A stretch of DNA of 64,000 bases from Liolophura sinensis (lineage: Eukaryota; Mollusca; Polyplacophora; Chitonida; Chitonidae), in assembly GCF_032854445.1 (NCBI RefSeq), contig NC_088299.1, positions 721,001-785,000 on the forward strand. The letters run 5' to 3'. Each line of letters starts with the position of its first letter. Position 1 is the first letter of the stretch. Below the pieces are notes generated by a model that ran no database searches, was not told the DNA's origin, and saw only the letters and a program-made list of their open reading frames with translations. Shown one piece after another: positions 1 through 11,189 of this stretch. The position numbers and the translations under genes were made by a program.

Positions 1-1400
1 CTAGGGGATCCATCATAGGTTTAACAAGCTTAATGCAGACATCGTGTGTCAAAACAGAGACGGTCTAACAGTGTGCATTAAGATGACGATCTAAGTTACT
101 GTTATTGGCCTTGTACAATGTCGCTAACTCGTGACATTTATACCCTTGGGATTTCCATGTATTTGGTATGTCCCGCATAAAGATATATTAGACTGAACCG
201 ATCCCGAATGCCTACTTCATCACAGCGCATGCGTCGCTCTCTACCTTATATCCCCAATGGCCAAAAAGAAATCTTAACCTTCCTTCAGCCAGACAAAGCT
301 AAGTAATTCACAGACTGTCACTAAACAAAAGATTCGGTCGGATTGACCCATACGGTCGTGGCCCATTGCACATTTTCCTATAATGTCCAGACAATGTATT
401 GTGAAACACATCACGCAGCCGTGTTGACAACATTTTTATCATTTGCAGTTGTCAGTTTTCAGACAGTACAGCTTTAAACGTACCGTAGTACTGAATGAGA
501 GGCTTGGGCAAGGAATTAGATTTTCCTGCTTTAATTGTCACCGAGGCCTGGGTGACAATGAGGGTGCGACGACGGTCGTTTAGCCCCAAAACAGCCAGAT
601 TAAGAATATTCCGGGTGAAGCTTAACGTAATCTCAATGACAGTGTGTAACATTCAGTTGTGGTGTCCAATTCCACGCTCTATATACATTCAATCCTTACT
701 TAGTAATAAAGACACAACATGCACACTTCTGTGGCATTAAAATATCAGGGACCAGAACTAAACCCGCATCTGCAAGCTGTTGGTTACGACGACTCGACGT
801 TATATCATTCATTTTTATGCAATATTCTGGGGATTGAGCCGGTTTCGGACAAAGGCTGTATGATGTAATAACTGCATGTATCAACTGAAACGCCAAACAA
901 CAGCCTCATTGGCTAATGACTCTCTAGAGCATTGCAGCTCACTTAACTCCTTCCTCTCGTTCACACATGTCAACTTGAGTAATGCTCCTGGAATGCTGCA
1001 AAAACACACAAACATTCTTATTACGTAACACTACGCAGGATAAAACAATTCCATTTCAGCCAGTATGATTTACTGGTTCAGATTTCTATTTACCGATGGC
1101 CTTTTACTCATTAGGGTATGGAATTTCACAGATGAAATGTGGAGGACTGCAGAAAATATAATAAAATAGTGAAGAGAGTTTCTGTGGATTCATTCGTTTT
1201 TGTAATAATTGACCATTTTGTGTTTCAATTTAATGATCTGCAATTTCTGCACCCCATTATAAAACCAGTGAATGCAAAGATGAGCCTAAAATATGTAAAT
1301 TTGGCATATTGGAAAGCTGGGGTTTAAAATTCGTCCAATATTATCCGCAGATAGAGTTGTGAAGGCCTTATTGGTGAAACAGATTACGTCAAATGAGTTT
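1..1400. repeat. Unclassified dispersed repeat, copy 1 (cut by window edge)
   Basis: This stretch aligns by eye, with many substitutions and small indels, to 4930-6585 in the same orientation. Shared blocks include the opening segment (gatccatcatag near 6 and aatccatcatag near 4949), the ccaaaaagaaatcttaacc block (262 and 5160) and the closing block around 1060-1330 and 6273-6540. Short open frames inside it do not agree between the copies, so I see no coding capacity. The family could be a non-autonomous transposon or an old segmental duplication; no protein signature decides between them. Confidence 0.7.
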
Positions 1401-2030
1401 TGCCTGGTTAAAACGCGAAAATAAATAATGGTTTTTGTGCGGATAAATTGCAGACTGGTGACTTACGTAACGTGATTGAGTTAGGCTTAACAATGTTTGC
1501 CAGAAACAGAATTTAACAACATCAGTAGAGGAGCTGAAGTGTGCCAAGCGTATATTAAAAGAATACATTTCTCTTTACGTGGTCATTAGTCTGCATAATG
1601 TGCCCTTCTTGCAGGTTTTCTGTCTTTTCTATCTTTCTAAGACTTGGGTCAAGGAGTTTTGTTTCTGTGAGTGAATGAATGAGTGTATCGGTTTTAGCGC
1701 CAAATTAGCAACAAATTAGAATCAGTGAATAAGCCCATTTATACAATCTGTACTTAGATTCTCTAACATTATGTATTAAGTTCGCTGTAATGAATTTGTT
1801 TGTCTCAATTCTTGAATTTGTCCTTATCTCAACGCATAACTGGGTAATTTAAATGATATCCAAGTTTTTAAAGAACCAAACAGGTCAATCCCGATAGAAC
1901 TTTCTTCCTGATTTAAACATTTTGTACGCTTGGGGAACCCAAACACTTCTATACCACAATCCTCAGTCATGAACTTTAACAATCTAACGGACATAAAAGT
2001 CAAACGGAAGTAAATGATGGACGAAAACTC

Positions 2031-2710
2031 AGTAGCAGTGGGATTGTGGGCTGTAAGCCGTCATTGTGGACTGTGAGCCGGCATTGTGGACTGTAAGCCG
2101 CCAGTGTGGACTGTGAGCTGGCATTGTGGACTGTGAGCCGTCATTGTGAACTGTGAGCCGACATTGTGGACTGTAAGCCGTCATTGTGAGCTGTGAGCTG
2201 GCATTGTGAACTGTGAGCCATCATTGTGGACTGTGAGCCGTCAATGTGGACTGTGAGCCATCATTCTGAACTGTAAGCCGTCAATGTGGACTGTAAGCCG
2301 GCATTGTGGACTGTAAGCCGTCATTGTGAACTGTGAGCTGGCATTGTGGACTGTGAGTCATCATTGTCGACTGTGAGCCGTCAATGTGGACTGTGAGCCG
2401 GCATTGTGGACTGTAAGCCGTCATTGTGAACTGTGAGCTGGCATTGTGAGCTGTGAGTCATCATTGTGGACTGTGAGCCGTCAATGTGGACTGTGAGCCA
2501 TCATTGTGAACTGTAAGCCGTCATTGTGAATTGTAAGCCGTCATTGTGAACTGTGAGCTGGCATTTTGAACTGTGAGTCATCATTGTGGACTGTGAGCCG
2601 TCAATGTGGACTGTGAGCCATCATTGTGAACTGTAAGCTGTCAGTGTGGACTGTAAGCTGTCATTGTGAACTGTAAGCCGGCATTGTGGACTGTGAGTCG
2701 TCATTGTGTC
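2031..2710. repeat. 20-bp minisatellite, about 33 copies
   Basis: The unit is close to attgtggactgtgagccgtc. Variants alternate at a few positions (gga/gaa, gtgag/gtaag, cgtc/cggc/catc). The unit length is not a multiple of three and no open frame crosses the array, so it is non-coding. It is flanked by unique AT-rich sequence. Confidence 0.95.
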
Positions 2711-4929
2711 ATTGTGTATCTGCGTGACGAAACAGAAGCGTGCACATTCCGAGGACGCCATGCTTCAGATAAGTCATCTGAATTGTTTCTGTCACCAACA
2801 ATACACTGGCGGGAGAGCCTGTAGGTAACAAGGATTTTGTTGGAAACCCGGCAAAGTTCTAATACTACTGTATGTTTTTCCCGGACCAAAACCTGTCTCA
2901 AAATTAGTTTCCTCGAAGAATGGTACTAAGAGTGTAAGTATGTGATAGGAAATGAATTCCAAAATGGCAAGGGTTTTGTTGGATGCCCCGAAAAGGACAA
3001 GAGCCTGTCGAGGAAGCCACAAGTGCACAGCGTTGAAGTTCTAACACTACAGTACCTACATGGTTTAAGCATTTTCGTGGCTCTAGGATTGTTTTTATAA
3101 AAACTTCTACCCAAAACTGCGATTGTATTCTCAATATTGAATTTACTTTGTATAATTTTTGCTACTTAAGTTCATGTCTGTAGAGATTAGTGTTATTAAC
3201 CAAATTTAACGACTTAACAGTTTCAACTAAAGAATAAATTGATAAAATGGGTAAAATATACTTTTCGCTATCCCGGGGAAACCAAAACCTTTATTCCAAA
3301 GGGAAGACACACTGTCTCATGAACTTAAACGAACCTGAAAGCTATCATATGAAAAAGATAACCCGCCTCATGAAATTTCCATGGTTTCTATGGAAATAAA
3401 ATGTGAGCATACTAACCTCACTTCGAAAGTTATTTGGCTTTCGTAAAAATATAAGCTTATGCCTTCCCAGGAGAATTTCTTCACACAGAGACTGACGTAC
3501 TTATGTAATCAAGAATGAACAACTGACACAAGACAGCATAGATGACAAGTACTTTGTTGGAAAAGACAGGAGCCTGGTTAGCAAAGGCCAAGTACATATA
3601 GTGTGTATTATAATGCTAGCTTTCATGTATGTTGATTATGGTAAAGCATTTCCAGAACTCCTCAAAATTTGACATCCTTATCGTGCCAGATGATTCACTC
3701 TTGCAATGTAAGTACATTGAATGGCCTGAACAAGTCGAATGGTAGGATTTATTTGTGCATGAAGTAACCTATATGATTCAGGTGAGACCTGTGGATCAGA
3801 TACATCGAGTCAGTGTATAGATAACGGATACATTTTTCTTATATCAGCAGACATTACGTTCTGTAACATACGCTGATCAGGATGCGATAGTGTATATGCT
3901 CTGGTAGGAGATTAACAATCCGCAGTTGATAATCAACAATGCCCAAATATACATGTACCATTCGCACACAACTCTAAACCCAACAGTCATCTTGGACTTC
4001 TGACATTTTCTTCGGCAATCCGCTTTCATTTATACTTGCCGAAACGTCAAAGCAGTGTTAAATTTTCCCTGAAATTTGTGTTATCGGCTGGTCCATGCTG
4101 GGTTATTCCGGAAAAATTATGTGTGATGGAAAACAAGAAAATCAGAAAGAGTAGTGTAGCGGCCACGTAATTAGTTAGAACCCACAGGTCTGCCAGACAG
4201 CATCCGATCTATTCTCCCCGTTTCGAAGATACGTGCGCCACCATGATTAAAGCCCCTGTTTTATACTGGCATTGTGTGAAATTTTAATGAGGCTACCACC
4301 ATAAATAACGCCTGTTACATAACTCCCGGGATAATACATTTAGCCCGACAATAACTCAGAGCTCATGCAGTCCGACAGTATCTTCACAACGAATGCCTCA
4401 GGCCGTCTGGGTTTCTAACACTTCACCAGACTGCCCTTCCCGCCGTAGACAGACAAATTAAAGCTGACTCTAGATGAAAATGGAGGCTGCTGCTGATGTG
4501 TTATTTCGCGTTATTTTGGACGTTGTAGTTTTATTCACGAGTAACAAGGTGATATGAATTCAAAATTACTTCAGGATTTAAAAAAAACTTAAATTTATAG
4601 TCTAAAGATCTGACATGTTGAGGGCATGTCTAATATATCCTGTGTAGTACATGGAAGAGTACAGACTTCTATTTCCGAAAGGTTATCTGAGTAGAATGAA
4701 ACAGATCCTGTCACATGCTATTTCCAACGAGCGAATCCAGAATCACTAAACCAGTCTTCGTCACTGTTCAAAAAAAAAGGTTTTCCAGTTCATCGTAAAC
4801 ACTAAAGAATATACTAACATTAAATATATACCAGGAAAAAAAAACGTTAAACATTGTCCAAGAAAATAGTTCGGTGTATCTTATAATTTTTTCAGTCTGT
4901 ATGTTGACTGGCCAGACCATGCATCCGGT
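2711..4929. other. Non-genic sequence between repeats
   Basis: I see no gene. Only short open frames on mixed strands are present. Weak direct similarity around a ttttgttgga core near 2830, 2975 and 3550 suggests three eroded copies of a small repeat, but the match is short. Confidence 0.4.
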
Positions 4930-6585
4930 AAGAGTACAGCCTTAGGGAATCCATCATAGGGGTAACAAACTTAATGCTAACATCGTGTGCCAAAACAGAA
5001 AACCTCTAATAGCGCGCATTAAGAGGACGATTTAAGTTAGCGACATTGCACAAGGCCAGTAACAGTAACTGTAGATATGTGACGACATTTATGCACCGGA
5101 GATTTCCCTGTACTCGACGGGTTTCGTTAGAAGACGGATGAGCTATCGATTCAGAAAGACCAAAAAGAAATCTTAACCATTCTACAGCCAGACAAGGGTT
5201 TCAAAGGGTGAAAGACATGACGCGGTCGTGTCGACAATATTTATGTCGTTTGCTGTGGTCAGTTTTGAGACAGTACAGCTTTAAATGTACTATAACGCTA
5301 AATGAGAGGATGGAACAGCGATTTCCCGACTTCCACTGTTTCATAGGCCAAGGCCCATATTTATCAAGCGTCTTAAGACTTAAGCCAAAAATTTAAACAC
5401 TGCTACAATTAAGATGTTTTGCTCTATCAAGTTTAAAATTTATGCATTGATTCTTTATTGCAGAACAATGTACGAAGAACAATTTGAGTTCTTTCCGGTT
5501 ATTAGTTTGGCTCTTTAAGCAACTGCAGTTTATGACTTAAGTCTTATTGAGAAAGGGAAACTACCCAAATTGTGGTTAGTACATTGTTCTGCGGCAAAGA
5601 ATAAGTGCACAAATTTTAGACGTTCTAGAGCAAAGTATTTTATTTGTGGTTGTGTTTGAATGTTAGACTTGAGTCTAAGACGTTTGGTAAATACGGGCCC
5701 TGGGTTATAATGAGCGTCCGAGTACGACTAAGAAGATAATGTCTAACGTAATATACATGACCACGTGCAACATTACGCTCCGCTGCCTCAATCCCATGGT
5801 TTACATATAATCAACCCTTAAAAGGTCATAAAGACACGAAGCAGATTCTGGCACTTTTGCACATGTGCATTTAGCATGAAATATCAAGGGCTAGCACTGG
5901 TGGCTATGGCTTAGAATGTTGGCAATGGCATACATCTCGACGTTATATCATTCATTTTTACACAATGTTCTGAAGATTGTGTCAGCCATTATACGCTGGA
6001 CACTTCAGCCCATCCTAAGTACAGTTCCGGGCAAACGCTGTATGACAGGATAACTAAATGCACCAACTGCAAAGTGTTTCGATCGGATGCGAAAATAAAT
6101 ATGGTTGAAACAACCCCAATAACTAATGACTCTCTTGAGTATCGGAGCCCACTTACCTCCTGCCTCTGTCTTGCACACGCCGACTTGATTAATGATCTCG
6201 GAATGCAGCAAAAGATACACGCATGGACGTTGTTATTACCTAACAAAATATCTTACAAACACAATTTCATTCCACTCAGTGTGATTTATTGGTTCCGATT
6301 TCAATTTACCGAAGGCCTTTTACTGACAAGGGTATGGAATTTCCCCGATGAAATATGCAGGGCTGCAGGAAATATAATAAAATAATGAGAGCATTTCTAT
6401 GTGTTAATTCGTTTCGCTATTACCTGGACGTTTTTTTTTCTTTTAATTTAATGATCTGTAATTTATACACACGATGGTAAAATCAATGAATTCAAAGATT
6501 AGTTTAATGCTTTATGTAAATCTAACAAATTGGAAATGGTCAAGATTTCATTGGTAAAGGAATCATTCAATTTAATTGCGTAGCA
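4930..6585. repeat. Unclassified dispersed repeat, copy 2
   Basis: This is the diverged direct-orientation partner of 1-1400. It is longer mainly because a foldback element (5350-5700) is inserted in it, which copy 1 lacks. It also carries the reverse-complement version of a 34-bp block found in copy 1 (5036-5069 versus 95-128). The 103-codon frame at 6074-6385 lies wholly inside the repeat and is not preserved in copy 1. Confidence 0.75.
5350..5700. mobile_element. Foldback MITE with arms of about 130 bp
   Basis: The left arm (about 5352-5490) and right arm (about 5570-5700) are imperfect reverse complements. They begin with ggcccatatttatcaagcgtc on the left and the complement of a segment ending atacgggccc on the right, and continue inward through gtcttaagact/agactcaag-type sequence, tttgctcta and gcagaacaatgta. 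The middle is about 80 bp. The homologous repeat copy 1 lacks the insertion, which shows it moved in after the two copies separated. No transposase is encoded. Confidence 0.8.
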
Positions 6586-7155
6586 CGAGTGAATCCTTTG
6601 ATAGGCTGTTAGAACGTGTACACAGATACGTGGCCATATTTCCCCTTTTTATTGCCCTCGCCTTGAAGGAAAATATTTGTCTCGGCTCCAACACAGATGA
6701 TATTATTGCCAGACGTAAAGCAGATCTCTAAATGGCATAGCATGGCCGCGACACAAAAATTCCAGAACTGCGTCTTGCTCTGCAGGTTCCAGTCTTTTTG
6801 CAAGGCTTCGAACGAAGAATTTAATTGTTAGGCTCTCGTGTCAGCAAGTTATCCTTATTACATCAATACGAGAGTAGGTCGGCCTGAAGATCATCTCCTG
6901 GGTGGGCAGAAGCTTATATTACACCACTTTGACAAAGGTGCTCTGATTGTTACGGTAAAAACGAAACACAAAGGCTCGCAGTTGTGTTCGCACAAAACAT
7001 TTGCTAAACATTACCAACAAACAGCGTTTACACAGTACAAATGACAGTAACAACGTAACAAACATATACATATATTACTATACTGTGTAAGAGTCACATT
7101 GTGAAGTTCGCAACTGTTCGTGAGAGCCGTGGGCAAAGTGTACAGTCCATTAAAC

Positions 7156-7320
7156 CCGTGATGCATCTGTTCAGAACAAAGGCCTTAGGTATTCACGAAA
7201 TCCGTGATGCAACTGTTCAGAACAAAGGCCTTAGGTATTCTCGAAAGCCGTGATGCAACTGTTCAGAACAAAGGCCTTAGGTATTCTCGAAAGCCGTGAT
7301 GCAACTGTTCAGTACAAAAC
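7156..7320. repeat. 46-bp tandem repeat, about 3.5 copies
   Basis: Near-identical units begin at 7156, 7202, 7248 and 7294, each opening ccgtgatgca and closing with a tattctcgaa-like segment. The last unit is cut short. High identity suggests a recent expansion. No coding role is visible. Confidence 0.92.
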
Positions 7321-8299
7321 CCGTTGGTATCCACGTTCCAAGAATTAAAAGTCTGAATACGTTCAAAACTGTAGAAAGTGCGATCACGACACTCAACAAA
7401 ACTCCCGATTTAGACAGAGAAGAAGTTCAGCTACACCAAGTTAAAGTACCCTCCGAACTCTCCACAGGCTCTTATATCTTCATGCAGGAAAGACAGTTAA
7501 ACACTTCCTTCATGTATCAAAGCATTTAGTCAAAAGTCTGTCCTTAATTTATATGCTAATGCCTTTACGGCTATTGACATGGGCTGCTATCCCGTGGCAA
7601 GTACTAGAAAACCAAACATAGCCAGCTCTGCACAAGTGAGCTGCATAGGTTAGGCGGTTACAACATAATACGATTAACGTCCCACAAGAAACATGAATTC
7701 ATTATTTCAGGTTAATTCCTGTTATATCAATGTAAAACTACATTCCCTGGAATTTGGAGTTGTTAAAGCTTTTGTACTTTGTGCTCATGTCTGAAAAAAT
7801 AAATCCAACCATTTTCTTGAACGTGTCATTTTCGTTAATGACGTTTTATTTCACACGTTCTTCATTCCAGTGTTTAATTTGTTTTCTTGAAGATCGTACT
7901 TTAGGGACATAGATGATGTGAGTTGTTACAACATTGACAAAACTAGCTGAATCTATACCTGAAGTACACTTCCTTCGGTGCACAGAGGGAAATAGCTGAA
8001 AACAACTCCATAAAAACAGGACTTGGGGTCTTCATGTCAGCTCTAGTGCATCTTGTAGAACCACTTTTTCTGAACCAGAATAAAACGGAAAACAATGGCG
8101 ATGACCAAAGGTTGTCTCAGATCATCAAAGCGACGGGCAAATGGTCAGCTGCAGCAACTTATCGCGACACCTGCTCGAAATGTATAGCCAGACTTGATAC
8201 CACCGGCTTAGAACGAAGGACTAAATCAAGATGGAAGCGATGGCGTAAGTGTGCGGATAACTATATCAGGGATAATTTACGTGTTTGTATTTGGCCTGA

Positions 8300-8631
8300 C
8301 GTGTCCATGCATCCGGTAATAGTACAGCCTTAGGAGATCCATCATAGAGGTAACAAGCTTAATGCGAACATCGTGTGTCAAGGGGCCTCCGTGGCTCAGT
8401 CGGTTAAAGCGCTAGCGCAGCGTAATGACCCAGGAGTCTCTCACCAATGCGGTCGCTGTGAGTTCAAGTCCAGCTCATGCTGGCTTCCTCTCCGGCCGTA
8501 CGTGAGAAGGTCTGTCAGCAACCTGCGGATGGTCGTGGGTTTCCTCCGGGCTCTGCCCGGTTTCCACCCACCATAATGCTGGCCGCCGTCGTATAAGTGA
8601 AATATTCTTGAGTACGGCGTAAAACACCAAT

Positions 8632-8666
<35 letters not shown>

Positions 8667-8700
8667 GTGTGTCAAAACAGAAAACCTCTAACTGACCTTG
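8300..8700. repeat. Dispersed repeat, copy 3 fragment, split by a SINE
   Basis: Sequence from catgcatccggtaa (about 8308) onward matches copy 2 from about 4920 and is interrupted at 8382-8663 by SINE family A. After the SINE the match resumes (caaaacagaaaacctctaa) and fades near 8700. Only the left end of the repeat family is present here. Confidence 0.75.
8382..8663 (+). mobile_element. Full-length tRNA-derived SINE (family A) with target duplication
   Basis: The head resembles a tRNA gene, with a pol III A-box-like gtggctcagtcggtt and a B-box-like gagttcaagtcc. A conserved body follows (cctgcggatggtcgtggg, ccaccataatgctggccgcc) and then the tail gagtacggcgtaaaacaccaatc plus a long A run. 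The 12-bp target duplication atcgtgtgtcaa sits at 8370-8381 and 8664-8675. Intact boxes and clean duplications indicate a recent insertion. The body recalls the conserved-domain SINEs described from molluscs, but that family assignment is from memory. Confidence 0.93.
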
Positions 8701-8939
8701 AGTAATGTCCATAACTGCTGATATTATGACGATATGTATATTCTTCGGTTTTCACTCCTCCCACCGTACTTCTAGAAAATTCAAAAAGATCGTGTACAAT
8801 TTTTGTAGTCACACAAAGGGAGGTAACTAATTTATCCTTCCTACCGTCCTCTCTCGTCATTTCTAATAATCCTCAGGAATTTGAAAAAGTGAGACTTGAC
8901 ACGGAAGTACATAAAATTCCTCTATTTTCTGTGTTCTGT

Positions 8940-10945
8940 TATGGAACCACAACAGGGTTATGCTGAAGCCAGAAGATTGCTGTTAAGATCGCTTTGTCAT
9001 ATCATACAGCGAGGCTGTGGCTATGTCCATAAAAATAAAGACGTGTTCAGAATCCAATGGACAATGTTTGATTCTGCTTCTACACCACTTTCCGGTATTA
9101 TAAGTCCGTAGGTCACTTGTTATCTGAATACCTAGTACTGAAGAAAAAAGATCACGCAAAGTCAGTGTTCCAGGAGTAAGACAGTCAGGTCAGACTTACA
9201 GACAGAGACAGGCAGACCTGCCATTTAGCTGCAAGCATAGGAAGTAGTTAAAACTTCCTTGGGTCTTGTGTGTGGTGGGGATAGTTACTGGTAAAATAGT
9301 TAGTTCCCCTGTTTGCATAGTTGCGGATACTGGGATGTGATTTCTGTATATCGTGATAAGGTCAACAGTCATGTTTTGATCCAAAGTATGGACGGAAATT
9401 TCATGTCTGTTCCACTATTGGACGTTACACTTACTCCTGATTTGGTTACTGGTTTAGTAACTCTAGGGGTTGTTAAAACTTTGCTTGTGGAAGGTACTTC
9501 CCTTTTGTTGGATAAATGACGTAGCAGGAGATAAAATCATGCCCGTTTTTCGGACGAAAATACAGACGACCTTCAGGAGGAATTCCCTGGAATATTAAAA
9601 ATGCTAGAGAGAAAGAAGACAATTATTTTGTTACAACTGGAAGATGGTCAGGAGTTCGACAGTCCTATGTTCTCTCGATCTGATGTGGTTAGACATCAGC
9701 TAGACGCCTTTTCTTATAGAGGAACCAGCTGATGTACCCGATGGTTACAATATGGAGGACAGCTCATTGATGTGGAAGTGCAGGCCTCCCCATGTATCAG
9801 AGAAAGAAGACTGGGCAAAGTTTAATCAAGTTGTCTTAATTGCAAGCCACAGACAGGAAGTACTTAGAATGGCTCATGAAATCCCAGTGGGTGGACATTT
9901 ACTTTGAGGCCTGCTTCCTGAATTCCCATTTCAGATTATGGTGAACCATTTAGTAACGTACTTGTTGATTTGATTGTGTCGGCCCATTACCCAGAACTAA
10001 ATCAGATTTTAAGTATCTCTTGACTATTATGGATGTCGATACTAAGTTTCCTGAAGGCTCAGGCAGATAACTGCACCTCAGATAGTGAATATTTTATTAC
10101 AGTTTTTCACCAGGTATATTTTATCAAAGGAAGTACAGTCTGACCAAAGGTCAAATTTATGTCAGGCTTCTTTCAGACAGTGATGTACCAACTGGGTATT
10201 AAGTAACAAGCCTACAGCTTACCACCCACAATCCTAGGCTGCCACAGAAAGACACCACCAAACCATGAAAAGTGTTCTCCCGAGCTTAATGTGTGGAGTT
10301 TCCAGATGGGTGGGATAAGGGAATTCAATTTACACTATTTGCTACCTGGGATACCCATATTAGATGTCCTTAGAGGTTTAATGAAGGAGTATATCTTAGT
10401 TCAGGAATCCAAGGTTGCAGGACAGATTTCCACTGCTCTTTTATCGTGTGCTGCTTTACTGAGGCGATTTACCGAAGGCAAGTAAGGCGCTCCGCCCGAG
10501 TCATTATACTGATAGGGGTCAACCCACTATCCCCACTATCCCCTTAATGCTGAACGCCGAGCCAGGGAATTAAAACTTACTCTTTTAAGGTCTTAGGTGT
10601 GACTTGAGCCAGGACTGACTCTAGATCTACCACCCCCGAAGCGGACGCTCTACGAAGTAAGCCACCGGGGCCGGTCCGCAAGGCCTAGGAGGTAGCCTGT
10701 GCTAAGTTAACGACCTCACGAGAGAAAATGAAACTATTATTACAGGAAGGCTAAGCCAGGAAGTTTCTCTCCTGCAGACAAGGTGGTGGTTTCGTTGTGT
10801 CTCTACCCATTCAAGGCCAAGATCAGTGGACCATATCAGATGGTGAAGAAAGTCGACGATGTTAATTATGTTGTTAGCACCCCTGATCGCAGGAACGTTG
10901 AAAGAGTGTGTCACTTTAATATTATTCTCATGATCTGAATAAATC
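8940..10945 (+). mobile_element. Decayed Ty3/gypsy-type retrotransposon (protease and integrase remnants)
   Basis: Readable fragments appear in order on the + strand: a possible gag piece (8941-9110, weak); a retroviral-type aspartic protease tail (about 9313-9560) ending in a frameshifted NDVAGDKIMP-like segment; the integrase zinc-binding segment (9760-9906, with VLRMAHEIPVGGHL); an integrase core (9960-10290, with LLTIMDVDTKFPEGS and an SDQRSNF-type block); and an integrase C-terminus (10700-10940, with SGPYQMVKKVDDVNYVV and TPDRRN). Stops and frameshifts break every piece. No reverse transcriptase or RNase H lies between protease and integrase, so that part appears deleted. A SINE at 10410-10682 interrupts the integrase. 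No LTRs were recognised. It is a dead copy. Confidence 0.85.
10410..10682 (-). mobile_element. tRNA-derived SINE (family B) nested in the gypsy integrase
   Basis: This matches the family B copies at 25845-26172 and 49720-50072. Shared blocks include gacagatttccac, gctgctt.actgag and cccgaagcggacgctctac, the last being the complement of a tRNA-like head. The tRNA-like end is at the right, so the element reads on the minus strand. Integrase similarity stops before it and resumes after it. Confidence 0.85.
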
Positions 10946-11137
10946 AGTAACAGTTTTGAAGTATATTGTCAAATAATGTAGATGGGAGTGACGACTTGTC
11001 TACTGTGTGTACTGCGAGTCCAAAGACCCGGGTAGCACTCAAGTAGATTTGTTAGATCCGAAGCTGGTAAACTCAGGTGTTGTCATGTTTTTGACCGTTA
11101 GAGACAAGATATGTGTCCAGCTTGCTCAAGGCTTATC

Positions 11138-11180
11138 GTGAGTGAGTGAGTGAGTGCTTGGTGTTTAACGTCGTACCAAG
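11138..11180 (-). repeat. Tail fragment of SINE family B
   Basis: gagtgagtgagtgagtgcttggtgtttaacgtcgtac-like sequence matches the complement of the 3' tail of family B seen at 26130-26172. The rest of the element is missing. Confidence 0.6.
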
Positions 11181-11189
11181 GCTTATCGT

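Noticed and set aside
2031-2710. CRISPR-like regular repeats
   Set aside because: Units are directly tandem with no spacers, and the DNA is from a eukaryote with spliced genes; it is a minisatellite.
6074-6385. 103-codon plus frame in repeat copy 2
   Set aside because: The homologous part of copy 1 does not keep the frame, so there is no sign of selection on a protein.
8382-8500. A functional tRNA gene suggested by A- and B-box-like motifs
   Set aside because: The motifs belong to the head of SINE family A, are followed by the SINE body, and cannot fold into a full cloverleaf acceptor stem by eye.
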